A stretch of 64,000 nt of DNA. It comes from Actinocrinis sp035653575 (GTDB taxonomy: Bacteria; Actinomycetota; Actinomycetes; Streptomycetales; Catenulisporaceae). The notes below the pieces were generated by a model that made no database searches, was not told the origin of the DNA, and worked only from the letters and a program-made list of their open reading frames with translations. Positions 51,147-63,783 of this stretch are shown in pieces. The first letter of the stretch is position 1. Each line of letters begins with the position of its first letter. The translations under genes were made by a program, and so were the position numbers. The stretch covers positions 105,132 to 169,131 of the forward strand of contig NZ_DASRBQ010000056.1 of the NCBI RefSeq assembly GCF_035653575.1, given 5' to 3'.

Positions 51147-51520
51147 TACTTCTTCTCCTTCTTGGCGCCGTAGCGGCTACGAGCCTGCTTGCGGTTCTTG
51201 ACACCCTGGGTGTCGAGGGAACCGCGAATGATCTTGTAGCGGACGCCGGGAAGGTCCTTGACTCGGCCGCCACGCACGAGCACGATCGAGTGCTCCTGCA
51301 GGTTGTGGCCGACGCCGGGGATGTAAGCGGTGACCTCGATGCCGCTGGACAGGCGCACGCGGGCGACCTTCCGCAGGGCCGAGTTCGGCTTCTTGGGCGT
51401 GGTCGTGTAGACGCGGGTGCACACACCGCGCCGCTGCGGGCTGCCCTTGAGCGCAGGAGTCTTGGTCTTGGTGACCTTGTCCTGCCGGCCCTTGCGGACC
51501 AGTTGCTGGATCGTGGGCAC
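51146..51520 (-). CDS. rpsL: 30S ribosomal protein S12
   Basis: Decoding-centre protein, 124 aa from the GTG at 51520 (PTIQQLVRKGRQDK), which gives the exact family length; ten upstream in-frame codons are leader. The streptomycin-contact loops TTPKKPNSALRKVARVRL and VRGGRVKDLPGVRYKIIRG carry the wild-type lysines, so target-based streptomycin resistance is not expected. First gene of the str operon. Confidence 0.97.
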   Translation of the reverse strand: MPTIQQLVRKGRQDKVTKTKTPALKGSPQRRGVCTRVYTTTPKKPNSALRKVARVRLSSGIEVTAYIPGVGHNLQEHSIVLVRGGRVKDLPGVRYKIIRGSLDTQGVKNRKQARSRYGAKKEKK

Positions 51521-51645
51521 TGCTACTCCGTATTCCGTTCGTGCCAAGCCTTCGGCCGGGCGTCATGTCCTCTCGGACAGGACGGCGGCCAGGCGGTCCT
51601 CTGGCGAAATTGTTGTGTTTGCGCTGCACCCGGTTTTCGGCGCGA

Positions 51646-51723
51646 TGTCCGGATTCTCCGACCCACGCGGTCGGGTGTGTCGTGGCTGCTCTCTCGGAGA
51701 CCCGACCCGTACGTCGTGGGTCG
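51646..51723 (-). promoter_or_regulatory. Structured leader of the str operon, possible two-state RNA switch
   Basis: In transcript order, CGACCC/GGGTCG (51703-51708 with 51718-51723) forms a first hairpin and CCGACC/GGTCGG (51658-51663 with 51669-51674) a second. An 8-bp alternative helix, GGTCGGGT with ACCCGACC (51669-51676 with 51700-51707), uses one arm of each and excludes both. The second hairpin lies in an element (51646-51682) that is also found in the rpsJ leader. The gap 51521-51960 holds no gene. Confidence 0.65.
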
Positions 51724-51834
51724 TTCCTCCCGTGAGAGCTCCGTGCGGTCCATGAGGGACTGGTCGCGAGTCACTAGCGTCATACAGCTAGTTGCGCGCA
51801 CGGACAGCCGGGGACACCCCAGGCACAAGGTGAG

Positions 51835-51864
51835 AGCGTACCGACGCGCCGTGCCTCCGGTCAA
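51835..51864 (-). promoter_or_regulatory. Sigma70-like promoter for the str operon
   Basis: Minus strand -35 TTGACC (51859-51864), 18-bp spacer, -10 TACGCT (51835-51840). The leader to rpsL would be about 308 nt and includes the structured element. Confidence 0.65.
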
Positions 51865-51960
51865 AACGACCATCTGCCCGGCATCACATCGGGTGCTTCG
51901 CCCACACCCGTTCTATTCTCGCATGCCGCAGTGCGTGGACAAATTCGTTTCCCGCTGCCG

Positions 51961-53463
51961 TCACTGCGCGATGGCGAGGGGTGAGATATGCGCCGTCGGA
52001 CCTGCACTGGCGCTAGATCCTCCAGGGATGGAAGGAGTGCTGGGCGCACCCGCGCTGTTGCTCGGCGAGGGCTGCGCGCTCGGGCTGGCGGGGGCGCTCG
52101 GAGACGCGGGCGCCGACGTAGACGCCTGACCGGTCGGGCTGCTGCTGGCCGACGTACTCGGCGCGGAGCCGCTGGCCTGGCCGCCACCGCTCGACGTGTG
52201 GCTCGGCGCCGGGCTCAGCGAGCCGTTCGGCAGCGTCACCATTCCCGGACTGCTCGACGGGATCGCGGTGTTCACGACGCTTGGGTTAGTGGAGTGCGAG
52301 CCCAGATTCGCCAGCAGGAAACCCAGCCCGGCGAGCACGAGAGCAACGAGAAGCACTAGACCGAGCATCGCCCCGCGCCTGCGATCCCGTTCTTCCTGCG
52401 CCGCTTCAGCTGCGGCCGCAGCGACCGCGGCTCCGGGACCGGCGATGGGTGGGCCGAGCACTTGCGTCGGAGCGGAGACCGCGGCGACACCGGGAAGGGT
52501 GTCGCTGACGCGTTCGGTGGCGGCGAACGGGACGAACCGCTGCTCGGCCTCAGCCGCCGTGGGACGCAGCGCGGGGTCGGCGGCGAGCATCTGCGACAAC
52601 AGGGCGGCGAATTCTGCGGGCGCACCGGTGTCGAGGAGCGGCTGCCGGTCGATACCGGCGGAGGCTGGCTCGGTACCGGTTTCCCGAGGCTCCGTTACCG
52701 CCGTGTCTGCCGTGTCTTCTGCCGCAGTGCTTTTCGCTTCAGGGCTCTCCGTCGTACCGTCCTGGGCCGTACCGGCCTGGGCTGCGATGTCCTGCGTCGC
52801 GGTGGCGTGTGTCTTCGCCCCGTTGGCCGTTTCGGCATCCGCGCCTGGAATCACGTACTCCGGCGCAGCACCGACCGTCGCTTCCCACAGCAGAAACCCG
52901 AGCGCGTACACGTCATCCGGCGCGTGCGGCGGCAGATCCTCCTGCGTGAGCTCCGGCGTCTCCGTCGAATCCAGGCCCGCATCGAGGATCTTGACCTGAC
53001 GGTCGTCGTGAATCGCCACGCTCTCCGGGCTCAGCGCGCCGTGCGCGATCCCGATCCCGTGCAGCGCCGCCAGCGCGCCGCTGATCTGCCGGCCCCAGTC
53101 CGCGGTACGCGGCCACGGCTGCGGGCCGCTCGCCATGATCTGACCGAGCGTGCGGCCTTCGGTCCACTCGGAGATCGCGTAGCTGACCGCGCCGTCACGC
53201 AAACCGTCCGCGGTGCCCACGTCGTAGACCGCCGCGACTCCCGGATGGTTGAGCTGCGCCACGCGCGTCAGTGCCGCCTGCGCCGCCGCCGTCGACTCGT
53301 CCTGTTCCGCCGCGCCGCCGGGAGCGGGCGCAAGCCGTGCGGTGACCGACCGCGCCAGCCGCTCGTCGTATGCCCGCCAGCGCTCCACGGAGCCCGCGCC
53401 GCCTACGAACCGGTCCAGCCGGTACCGGTCTGCCAGGAGATCACCAGGCCGGCCGAGCGTCAT
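51961..53463 (-). CDS. Membrane-anchored pseudokinase (Ser/Thr kinase-like)
   Basis: 500-aa protein with a kinase-fold N-terminal part (LLADRYRLDRFVGGAGSVERWRAYDERL ... DVYALGFLLWEATVGA). Key catalytic residues are lost: the beta-3 lysine is Arg (SVTARLA), and the HRD loop reads IAHGALSPESVAI with Ala for the catalytic Asp; DFG is DAG. It should not phosphorylate. A long acidic/Thr-rich insert, one helix (GAMLGLVLLVALVLAGLGFLLANLG, about 375-400) and a Ser/Pro/Ala-rich outer tail follow. ATG 53463 is chosen for its GGAGG seven bases upstream. The pattern recalls the pseudokinase domain of mycobacterial MviN, a phospho-regulated scaffold. Confidence 0.85.
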   Translation of the reverse strand: MTLGRPGDLLADRYRLDRFVGGAGSVERWRAYDERLARSVTARLAPAPGGAAEQDESTAAAQAALTRVAQLNHPGVAAVYDVGTADGLRDGAVSYAISEWTEGRTLGQIMASGPQPWPRTADWGRQISGALAALHGIGIAHGALSPESVAIHDDRQVKILDAGLDSTETPELTQEDLPPHAPDDVYALGFLLWEATVGAAPEYVIPGADAETANGAKTHATATQDIAAQAGTAQDGTTESPEAKSTAAEDTADTAVTEPRETGTEPASAGIDRQPLLDTGAPAEFAALLSQMLAADPALRPTAAEAEQRFVPFAATERVSDTLPGVAAVSAPTQVLGPPIAGPGAAVAAAAAEAAQEERDRRRGAMLGLVLLVALVLAGLGFLLANLGSHSTNPSVVNTAIPSSSPGMVTLPNGSLSPAPSHTSSGGGQASGSAPSTSASSSPTGQASTSAPASPSAPASPSAQPSPSNSAGAPSTPSIPGGSSASAGPTAHISPLAIAQ

Positions 53464-53562
53464 CCGCGCGCCTCCAAGGACCAAGTTCGAGCGTGTGTCG
53501 CGAGTCATCGTGCCACGTGTGACGCGTGAGTAACGCCCCGGTCTCCCGGATGCGCGTTTCTG

Positions 53563-54000
53563 CTACTTCACTGTGACCATCACGTTGGTGACGTCGATGT
53601 AGATCCGCAGCGCGATATAGGCCAGCGCCACACTCCAGCCGACCACGTATACCCAGCCGAGCCGCCTGGCCCACACCGCCAGCGGCACTCCGTCGAGCTC
53701 GCCGCCCGCGGCCTCGATCTGGTGCAGCGCGACCCTGGCCCGCCGGATCGCGAGCACCCCGCCGAAGACCGGCAGCAGCCAGCCCACGGCCGCGAAGGCC
53801 ATCGCCGCCACCGCCGCCGGCGCGGTCTTGCGCACGACCGTGTCCGAGGCGGATCCGGTGCCCCGCCCGGGCCCGGGAAAACCGGCGCCGCCCGGAAGGA
53901 CACCCGGAGCCGGGCCCCGGCCGCCGGCCCCCTGCTCCCCCGGCGCTCCAGAACCCTGATAACGCGGGCGGCCCAGCTCGTAATCGCCCTCGGTGCTCAT
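53563..54000 (-). CDS. Small membrane protein, DUF4190-like
   Basis: 145 aa: a Gly/Pro-rich cytoplasmic N terminus (residues 1-55), then two helices, AAVAAMAFAAVGWLLPVFGGVLAI and LGWVYVVGWSVALAYIALRIYI, joined by a charged loop (RRARVALHQIEAAGGELDG). The helix-loop-helix with an RRAR-type loop fits DUF4190-like proteins. Function unknown. It precedes the pseudokinase gene by 99 bp on the same strand. Confidence 0.78.
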   Translation of the reverse strand: MSTEGDYELGRPRYQGSGAPGEQGAGGRGPAPGVLPGGAGFPGPGRGTGSASDTVVRKTAPAAVAAMAFAAVGWLLPVFGGVLAIRRARVALHQIEAAGGELDGVPLAVWARRLGWVYVVGWSVALAYIALRIYIDVTNVMVTVK

Positions 54001-54106
54001 GAGGTGACCATAGCGCCAACCAGCCGCGCTGTACGTCCCGGATCAGCAGTCGCCGGCCCTGGCGCGGCGCCGATCCCGTCGGGGCGTGAACTGCCCCCTG
54101 AAACGC

Positions 54107-54146
54107 CGCGCCCCCGGCCACGGAGCGATCCGTGGCCGGGGGCGCG
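54107..54146 (-). terminator. Terminator after rpoC
   Basis: A perfect 18-bp GC-rich stem (54107-54124 with 54129-54146) and a 4-nt loop, followed on the minus strand by GGCGTTTC. It lies 19 bases after the rpoC stop. Confidence 0.85.
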
Positions 54147-54165
54147 TGTCAGCGCGCTGCAGGCG

Positions 54166-58038
<3,873 letters not shown>

Positions 58039-58171
58039 GTATGTCAATCCTTATGGTTCGTCCCGCTTCGAGGAGGAAGTCCCGCGGCGGGAACAAGTGA
58101 ATCCATGATTCGGGAGCCTCGGGCCGGCGGGCCGCCCGTCCTCGCGGGCAGGCGGCCGGGCCGGCCGAAAC

Positions 58172-61100
58172 TCAGACTTCTTCGACGCTGCTCGGCTCCC
58201 GCCGGGACAGGTCGATACCCAGCTCTTCCGCGGCACGGAAGACGTCCTCGTCCGTGTCGCGCATCTCGATCGAGTTGCCGTCCGAGGACAGCACCTCGAC
58301 GTTGAGGCACAGCGACTGCATTTCCTTGATCAGAACCTTGAAGGACTCGGGGATGCCCGGCTCGGGGATGTTCTCGCCCTTGACGATGGCCTCGTAGACC
58401 TTCACGCGGCCGAGCACGTCGTCCGACTTGATGGTCAGCAGTTCCTGCAGCGCGTAGGCGGCTCCGTAGGCCTCAAGCGCCCACACCTCCATCTCGCCGA
58501 ACCGCTGACCGCCGAACTGGGCCTTACCGCCCAGGGGCTGCTGCGTGATCATCGAGTAGGGGCCGGTGGAGCGGGCGTGCAGCTTGTCGTCCACCAGGTG
58601 GTGCAGCTTGAGGATGTACATGTAGCCGACCGAGATCGGGTACGGGAACGGCTCGCCGGAGCGGCCGTCGAACAGCCGCGCCTTGCCCGAGCTGCCGACC
58701 ATCTGGACGCCGTCCCGGTTCGGCAGGGTGCTGCCGAGCAGGCCGGTGATCTCGTCCTCGCGGGCGCCGTCGAAGACCGGGGTGGCCACGTTGGTGCCCG
58801 GCTCGGCCTCGTCCGCGCCGATCGCGCGCAGCTGCGCCTTCCACGGCTCGTCGTCGCCCTCGACCTTCCAGCCGGTCTTGGCCACCCACCCGAGGTGGGT
58901 CTCCATGACCTGGCCGGGGTTCATTCGGGACGGGACACCCAGCGGGTTGAGGATGATGTCCACCGGGGTGCCGTCCTCGAGGAACGGCATGTCCTCCTGC
59001 GGCAGGATCTTGGCGATGACACCCTTGTTGCCGTGCCGGCCGGCCAGCTTGTCACCGTGGGTGATCTTGCGCTTCTGCGCCACGTACACCCGGACCAGCT
59101 GGTTGACGCCCGGGGGCAGTTCGTCGCCCTCGTCGCGGTCGAAGATGCGAACGCCGATGACCTTGCCCTCTTCGCCGTGCGGCACCTTGAGGGAGGTGTC
59201 ACGCACCTCGCGGGCCTTCTCGCCGAAGATCGCGCGCAGCAGCCGCTCCTCCGGGGTCAGCTCGGTCTCGCCCTTGGGCGTGACCTTGCCGACCAGGATG
59301 TCGCCGGGCACCACGTCCGCGCCGATCCGGATGATGCCGCGGTCGTCGAGGTCTGCGAGCACCTCCTCGGAGACGTTCGGGATGTCCCGGGTGATCTCCT
59401 CCGGGCCCAGCTTGGTGTCACGGGCGTCGACCTCGTGCTCCTCGATGTGGATCGAGGACAGGACGTCGTCCTGCACCAGGCGCTGGGAGAGGATGATCGC
59501 GTCCTCGTAGTTGTGGCCCTCCCACGGCATGAAAGCCACCAGGAGGTTCTTGCCCAGCGCCATCTCGCCCTGCTGGGTGCACGGGCCGTCGGCCAGCACC
59601 TGGCCGGCCTCGACCCGGGCGCCCTCGTCCACGATCACCTTCTGGTTGAAGGAGGTGCCCTGGTTCGAGCGCTGGAACTTGGCCACCCGGTAGGTGGTCT
59701 GGGTGCCGTCGTCGTTGGCGGTGGTCACGTAGTCGGCGGTCACCTCGGTGACGACGCCCGGCTTCTGCGCGGCGACCACGTCGGCGGCGTCCACCGCGGC
59801 GCGGTACTCCATGCCGGTGCCGACCAGCGGGGCCTCGCTGCGCAGCAGCGGGACCGCCTGGCGCATCATGTTCGCGCCCATCAGGGCCCGGTTGGCGTCG
59901 TCGTGCTCGAGGAACGGGATCATCGCGGTGGCCACGGAGACCATCTGCCGCGGCGAGACGTCCATGTAGTCGATCTCGCTACCGGCCAGGTAGTCCACCT
60001 CGCCGCCGCGGCGGCGCACCAGGACGCGGTCGTCCGCGAAGGTGTTGTCCGCGGTCAGCGTCGAGTTCGCCTGGGCGATGATGAACCGGTCCTCCTCGTC
60101 CGCGGTCAGGTAGTCGACCTGGTCGGTGACCCGGCCGTCGACGACCTTGCGGTACGGGGTCTCCACGAAGCCGAAGGCGTTGATCCGGCCGTAGGAGGCG
60201 AGCGAGCCGATCAGGCCGATGTTCGGGCCTTCCGGGGTCTCGATGGGGCACATGCGGCCGTAGTGCGAGGGGTGCACGTCACGCACTTCGAAGCCGGCCC
60301 GCTCGCGGGACAGACCACCGGGGCCCAGCGCGGACAGACGCCGCTTGTGCGTCAGGCCGGAGAGCGGGTTGGTCTGGTCCATGAACTGGGACAGCTGGCT
60401 GGTGCCGAAGAACTCCTTGATGGAGGCGACGACCGGCCGGATGTTGATCAGGGTCTGCGGCGTGATCGCCTCGACGTCCTGGGTGGTCATCCGCTCGCGC
60501 ACCACGCGCTCCATGCGCGCGAGGCCGGTGCGGACCTGGTTCTGGATCAGCTCGCCGACGGTGCGCAGGCGGCGGTTGCCGAAGTGGTCGATGTCGTCCA
60601 CCTCGACCACGATGGTCGGCGCGCCCTCGCGGGCCGGGGCCATCTCGGTCTCGCCCGCGTGCAGCTTCACCATGTAGCGGATCGTGGCGACGATGTCGTC
60701 CACGGTCAGCACGCCCTGGTCGAGGCCCTGGTCCACGCCGAGCTTCTTGTTGATCTTGTAGCGGCCGACCTTGGCCAGGTCGTAGCGCTTGGAGTTGAAG
60801 TACAGGTTCTCCAGCAGGTTCTGCGCGGCCTCACGCGTCGGCGGCTCGCCCGGGCGCAGCTTGCGGTAGATGTCGAGCAGCGCGTCGTCCTGGGTGGCGG
60901 TGTGGTCCTTCTCCAGGGTCAGCCGCATCGACTCGTACTCGCCGAACTCCTCCAGGATCTTCGCGTCGTCCCAGCCGAGCGCCTTGAGCAGGACGGTGAC
61001 GTTCTGCTTGCGCTTGCGGTCGATGCGCACGCCCACGGTGTCGCGCTTGTCGATCTCCAGCTCGAGCCAGGCGCCCCGGGACGGGATCACCTTCGCGTTG

Positions 61101-61666
61101 AAGACGTCCTTGTCGCTGGTCTTGTCGACGGCGCGCTCGAAGTACACGCCGGGCGAGCGGACCAGCTGCGAGACGACGACGCGCTCGGTGCCGTTGATGA
61201 TGAAGGTGCCCTTGTTGGTCATGAGCGGGAAGTCGCCCATGAAGACCGTCTGGGACTTGATCTCGCCGGTCTCGTTGTTGGTGAATTCCGCGGTGACGAA
61301 CAGCGGAGCGGCGTACGTGAAGTCGCGCTCCTTGCACTCGTCGATGGAGTACTTGGCCGGCTCGAAGCGGTGGTCGCGGAAGGTCAGCGACATCGAACCG
61401 GAGAAGTCCTCGATGGGCGAGATCTCCTCGAAGATCTCCTCAAGGCCCGAGGCGGTGGGCACGTCGAGACCCTGGGACTGGGCCGAGGCGACCCGGTCCT
61501 TCCAGGCCTGGTTACCGACCAGCCAGTCGAAACTCTCCGTCTGCAGTGCGAGGAGGTTTGGAACCTCTAGAGGCTCGCGGATCTTGGCGAAGGAGACCCT
61601 GCGGGGGGCGGTGCTTGAAGCGTTCTGGTTATTACCGTTCACGGCGTGCGAGGCGACGGTGGCCAA
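58172..61666 (-). CDS. rpoB: DNA-directed RNA polymerase subunit beta
   Basis: Second-largest polymerase subunit, 1164 aa. I start at TTG 61666 (ATVASHAVNGNNQN), with GAAGGA ten bases upstream, as in Streptomyces rpoB; a GTG 11 codons earlier is an alternative. The core opens RRVSFAKIREPLEVPNLLALQTESFDWL. The rifampicin region (TSQLSQFMDQTNPLSGLTHKRRLSALGPGG) is wild type at the Asp, His and Ser sites, so the enzyme should be sensitive. 133 bp separate it from rpoC. Confidence 0.97.
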   Translation of the reverse strand: MATVASHAVNGNNQNASSTAPRRVSFAKIREPLEVPNLLALQTESFDWLVGNQAWKDRVASAQSQGLDVPTASGLEEIFEEISPIEDFSGSMSLTFRDHRFEPAKYSIDECKERDFTYAAPLFVTAEFTNNETGEIKSQTVFMGDFPLMTNKGTFIINGTERVVVSQLVRSPGVYFERAVDKTSDKDVFNAKVIPSRGAWLELEIDKRDTVGVRIDRKRKQNVTVLLKALGWDDAKILEEFGEYESMRLTLEKDHTATQDDALLDIYRKLRPGEPPTREAAQNLLENLYFNSKRYDLAKVGRYKINKKLGVDQGLDQGVLTVDDIVATIRYMVKLHAGETEMAPAREGAPTIVVEVDDIDHFGNRRLRTVGELIQNQVRTGLARMERVVRERMTTQDVEAITPQTLINIRPVVASIKEFFGTSQLSQFMDQTNPLSGLTHKRRLSALGPGGLSRERAGFEVRDVHPSHYGRMCPIETPEGPNIGLIGSLASYGRINAFGFVETPYRKVVDGRVTDQVDYLTADEEDRFIIAQANSTLTADNTFADDRVLVRRRGGEVDYLAGSEIDYMDVSPRQMVSVATAMIPFLEHDDANRALMGANMMRQAVPLLRSEAPLVGTGMEYRAAVDAADVVAAQKPGVVTEVTADYVTTANDDGTQTTYRVAKFQRSNQGTSFNQKVIVDEGARVEAGQVLADGPCTQQGEMALGKNLLVAFMPWEGHNYEDAIILSQRLVQDDVLSSIHIEEHEVDARDTKLGPEEITRDIPNVSEEVLADLDDRGIIRIGADVVPGDILVGKVTPKGETELTPEERLLRAIFGEKAREVRDTSLKVPHGEEGKVIGVRIFDRDEGDELPPGVNQLVRVYVAQKRKITHGDKLAGRHGNKGVIAKILPQEDMPFLEDGTPVDIILNPLGVPSRMNPGQVMETHLGWVAKTGWKVEGDDEPWKAQLRAIGADEAEPGTNVATPVFDGAREDEITGLLGSTLPNRDGVQMVGSSGKARLFDGRSGEPFPYPISVGYMYILKLHHLVDDKLHARSTGPYSMITQQPLGGKAQFGGQRFGEMEVWALEAYGAAYALQELLTIKSDDVLGRVKVYEAIVKGENIPEPGIPESFKVLIKEMQSLCLNVEVLSSDGNSIEMRDTDEDVFRAAEELGIDLSRREPSSVEEV

Positions 61667-61829
61667 GGTGACGGGGTCCTTCCGAGGGCTCGGACTCACT
61701 GCGCGCCGCCGGGGGGTCGTTCACTGCCCCGCAGGAATGACGCTTCGAAGGTCGGTCGGCTTGGTCGGTGGAGGAGTAACCGGCCGATTCCGGAGCGTGC
61801 GGGGAGGACAGAAGGCAGCGCAAACGAGC

Positions 61830-61858
61830 AGTGTAGCCGAAAGGCCAACTGCTGTCGA
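61830..61858 (-). promoter_or_regulatory. Proximal rpoB promoter
   Basis: Minus strand -35 TCGACA (61853-61858), 17-bp spacer, -10 TACACT (61830-61835). Transcription would start near 61823, about 157 nt before the rpoB start codon. A 7-bp hairpin (61869-61886) lies just upstream. Confidence 0.7.
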
Positions 61859-62145
61859 GCCCGGCTCGGGGACTTCTCAAAGTCCCAGGTCAGCGGCTAC
61901 CGGGCCGCAGTGGGGCGGTCCTCAACGCCCCTGTGCCCGTTCCCGCGCGACTTAAGCCGCCTCGGGCGCTCCACTTGCGTGCGTCGAACGGGGCCCTCGG
62001 AAGGCCGCCGCGCACAGGGAGCAAGTTACTCCTCGCCGCCGACAAGAACTCGAACGCAAGTCCTCGCCCGGTCCGACTCGACCCGCGGCCGACCCCGGCT
62101 TTGCGCTGCCTTGGGGGGCCGGTCGCGGTGCAACCAGACGTCCGA

Positions 62146-62174
62146 AGAATCGCGCGCCCAGGGCTTTTCGTCAA
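62146..62174 (-). promoter_or_regulatory. Possible distal rpoB promoter
   Basis: Minus strand -35 TTGACG (62169-62174), 17-bp spacer, -10-like GATTCT (62146-62151). A transcript from here would have a leader near 470 nt. No gene is seen between 61667 and 62449. Confidence 0.4.
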
Positions 62175-62253
62175 GAGTTACCGGACGCCAGGAGTGTCTA
62201 CCGGCCGGTCAGGGGCCGACCTGCATGATCGACCGAACGACGGACCCGGCGCA

Positions 62254-62271
62254 CACTCACTCGCGTGAGTG
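62254..62271. other. Dyad CACTCA-N6-TGAGTG
   Basis: A perfect 6+6 dyad with a 6-base centre, between the rplL terminator and the possible distal rpoB promoter. It looks like a repressor operator, but could be chance. Confidence 0.35.
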
Positions 62272-62344
62272 AACATTTTGGCTCTTTCGGGTGCACAGAG
62301 CCATCAGTGTATGGAAATGAAGTGCGGCACGCGAGAGGGGGCGC

Positions 62345-62391
62345 ACAAAAAGAACCGTGGGGGCGCGATCCGAAATGGATCGCGCCCCCAC
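62345..62391 (-). terminator. Rho-independent terminator after rplL
   Basis: A perfect 15-bp stem (62357-62371 with 62377-62391), 5-nt loop, then GGTTCTTTTT on the minus strand. It separates rplJL from rpoBC; if termination is partial, it sets the ratio between the two. Confidence 0.9.
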
Positions 62392-62449
62392 AGGGGTGTT
62401 TAACGATCGGCGAAACGTGCTCGCCGGACCAGCCAAACCGTTGACAGCG

Positions 62450-62839
62450 TTACTTGACCGTGACGCCGGCGCCGACTTCCTTGAGGGCGGCGGCAGCCTT
62501 GTCCGCGGCCTCCTTGTTGACCTTCTCGAGCAGCGGCTTGGGCGCGCCGTCGACCAGGTCCTTGGCCTCCTTGAGGCCCAGCGAGGTCAGCTCGCGCACG
62601 ACCTTGATGACCTGGATCTTCTTGTCGCCCGCGGACTCGAGGATGACGTCGAACTCGTCCTTCTCCTCCTCGGCGGGGGCCGAGTCGGCGACGCCGGCGC
62701 CACCGGTGGCGGCGACCGCGACCGGAGCGGCGGCCTTGACGTCGAAGGTGTCCTCGAACAGCTTCACGAACTCGGACAGCTCGATCAGCGTCATCTCCTT
62801 GAAGGACTCAAGGAGCTCTTCGTTGCTCAGCTTCGCCAT
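62450..62839 (-). CDS. rplL: 50S ribosomal protein L7/L12
   Basis: Stalk protein that recruits translation GTPases, 129 aa. MAKLSNEELLESFKEMTLIELSEFVKLFEDTFDVKAAAPVAV is the dimer domain and hinge; EKDEFDVILESAGDKKIQVIKVVRELTSLGLKEAKDLVDGAPKPLLEKVNKEAADKAAAALKEVGAGVTVK is the C-terminal factor-binding domain. 45 bp after rplJ. Confidence 0.98.
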   Translation of the reverse strand: MAKLSNEELLESFKEMTLIELSEFVKLFEDTFDVKAAAPVAVAATGGAGVADSAPAEEEKDEFDVILESAGDKKIQVIKVVRELTSLGLKEAKDLVDGAPKPLLEKVNKEAADKAAAALKEVGAGVTVK

Positions 62840-62884
62840 GACGGCGTTCCTTTCGGTGATACGGCTTCGGGGGGTGGGGCGGGA

Positions 62885-63469
62885 CTACTCGGCGGGCGCG
62901 TCGGACGGCGCCGCGTCGGACGGCTCAGCGGGCGCGTCGGACACAGCGGAGCCACCCTGCTCGACCTTGGCGCGCAGCGCGTCCGCGGTGCGGGCGAACT
63001 GCGAGAGCGGCGCCTGGAACAGCGCCGCGGCGTTAGCCAGCGTCGCCTTCATCGCGCCGGCCGCCTTGGCCAGCAGAACCTCGCGCGACTCGAGATCGGC
63101 GAGCTTGGTGACCTCGGCGGCGGACAGCGGCTTGCCGTCCATCACCCCGCCCTTGATCACCAGCAGCGGGTTCGCCTTCGCGAAGTCACGCAGCCCCTTG
63201 GCCGCCTCCACCGGGTCGCCCTTGATGAAGGCGATCGCGGAGGGGCCGGCGAGCAGCTCGTCAAGACCGGCGATGCCCGCCGCGTCGGCGGCCCGCTTGG
63301 TCAGGGTGTTCTTCACGACGGCGTACTGGGTGTCCGCGCCCAGGGAGCGACGCAGCTCCTTGAGCTGCTTCACGGTGAGCCCGCGGTACTCGGTCAGCAG
63401 CGCCGCGTTGGAGCCACGGAACTGCTCCGTGATCTCCTCGACGGCGGCCTGACGCTCAGCCTTCGCCAT
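62885..63469 (-). CDS. rplJ: 50S ribosomal protein L10
   Basis: Stalk base that binds L7/L12 dimers through its C-terminal helix, 194 aa. It starts AKAERQAAVEEITEQFRGSNAALLTEYRGLTVKQLKELRRSL and contains NTLTKRAADAAGI. The Ala/Pro/Asp tail (SDAPAEPSDAAPSDAPAE) is an actinobacterial addition. GGAAGGAGGG lies just upstream of the ATG. L10 probably regulates its own mRNA through the leader at 63577-63712. Confidence 0.97.
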   Translation of the reverse strand: MAKAERQAAVEEITEQFRGSNAALLTEYRGLTVKQLKELRRSLGADTQYAVVKNTLTKRAADAAGIAGLDELLAGPSAIAFIKGDPVEAAKGLRDFAKANPLLVIKGGVMDGKPLSAAEVTKLADLESREVLLAKAAGAMKATLANAAALFQAPLSQFARTADALRAKVEQGGSAVSDAPAEPSDAAPSDAPAE

Positions 63470-63576
63470 GGCCCTCCTTCCGGGACGGTCGGTTTACTCG
63501 ACCGCCGGCCCCGCGAAGGCCCGTCGCGCCGGTCGGGCGAATCGCCGCGTAGCAGCGAAAGGCTTGCCGGGAAACG

Positions 63577-63712
63577 GAAAAGCCCCGGCGCAAGCGCACG
63601 GGGCGAACCGCGTCACAGCCTGCCCAGCGGGCACGGTCGGACGCGAGGAACCACTCCACACACCTGCGCGGGCCGCCTGCTCGATGACGCCGCAGAGCGG
63701 GTCATCGGCAGG
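63577..63712 (-). promoter_or_regulatory. L10-type ribosomal leader
   Basis: In transcript order a long interrupted hairpin comes first (63676-63712; CCTGC/GCAGG, GATGAC/GTCATC and CCGC/GCGG stems around small bulges), then a terminator-like hairpin at 63582-63604 (GCCCCG/CGGGGC outer stem) followed by TTTTCCGTTT. This order, an L10-binding helix and then an attenuator, fits the L10 leader family known in other bacteria. Confidence 0.65.
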
Positions 63713-63783
63713 ACCTTCGGCGGTCAGTCCGTCCGGCGTGAACCGGGCAGGCTGGCGCGACCAGCGGTCATCGGATTGCTCCC

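Noticed and set aside
60250..60420. Possible rifampicin-resistance changes in RpoB
   Set aside because: The usual resistance positions carry the sensitive residues (Asp, His, Ser).
58577..61570. Long plus-strand frame opposite rpoB
   Set aside because: Antisense shadow with the same biased composition; no start context and no motif.
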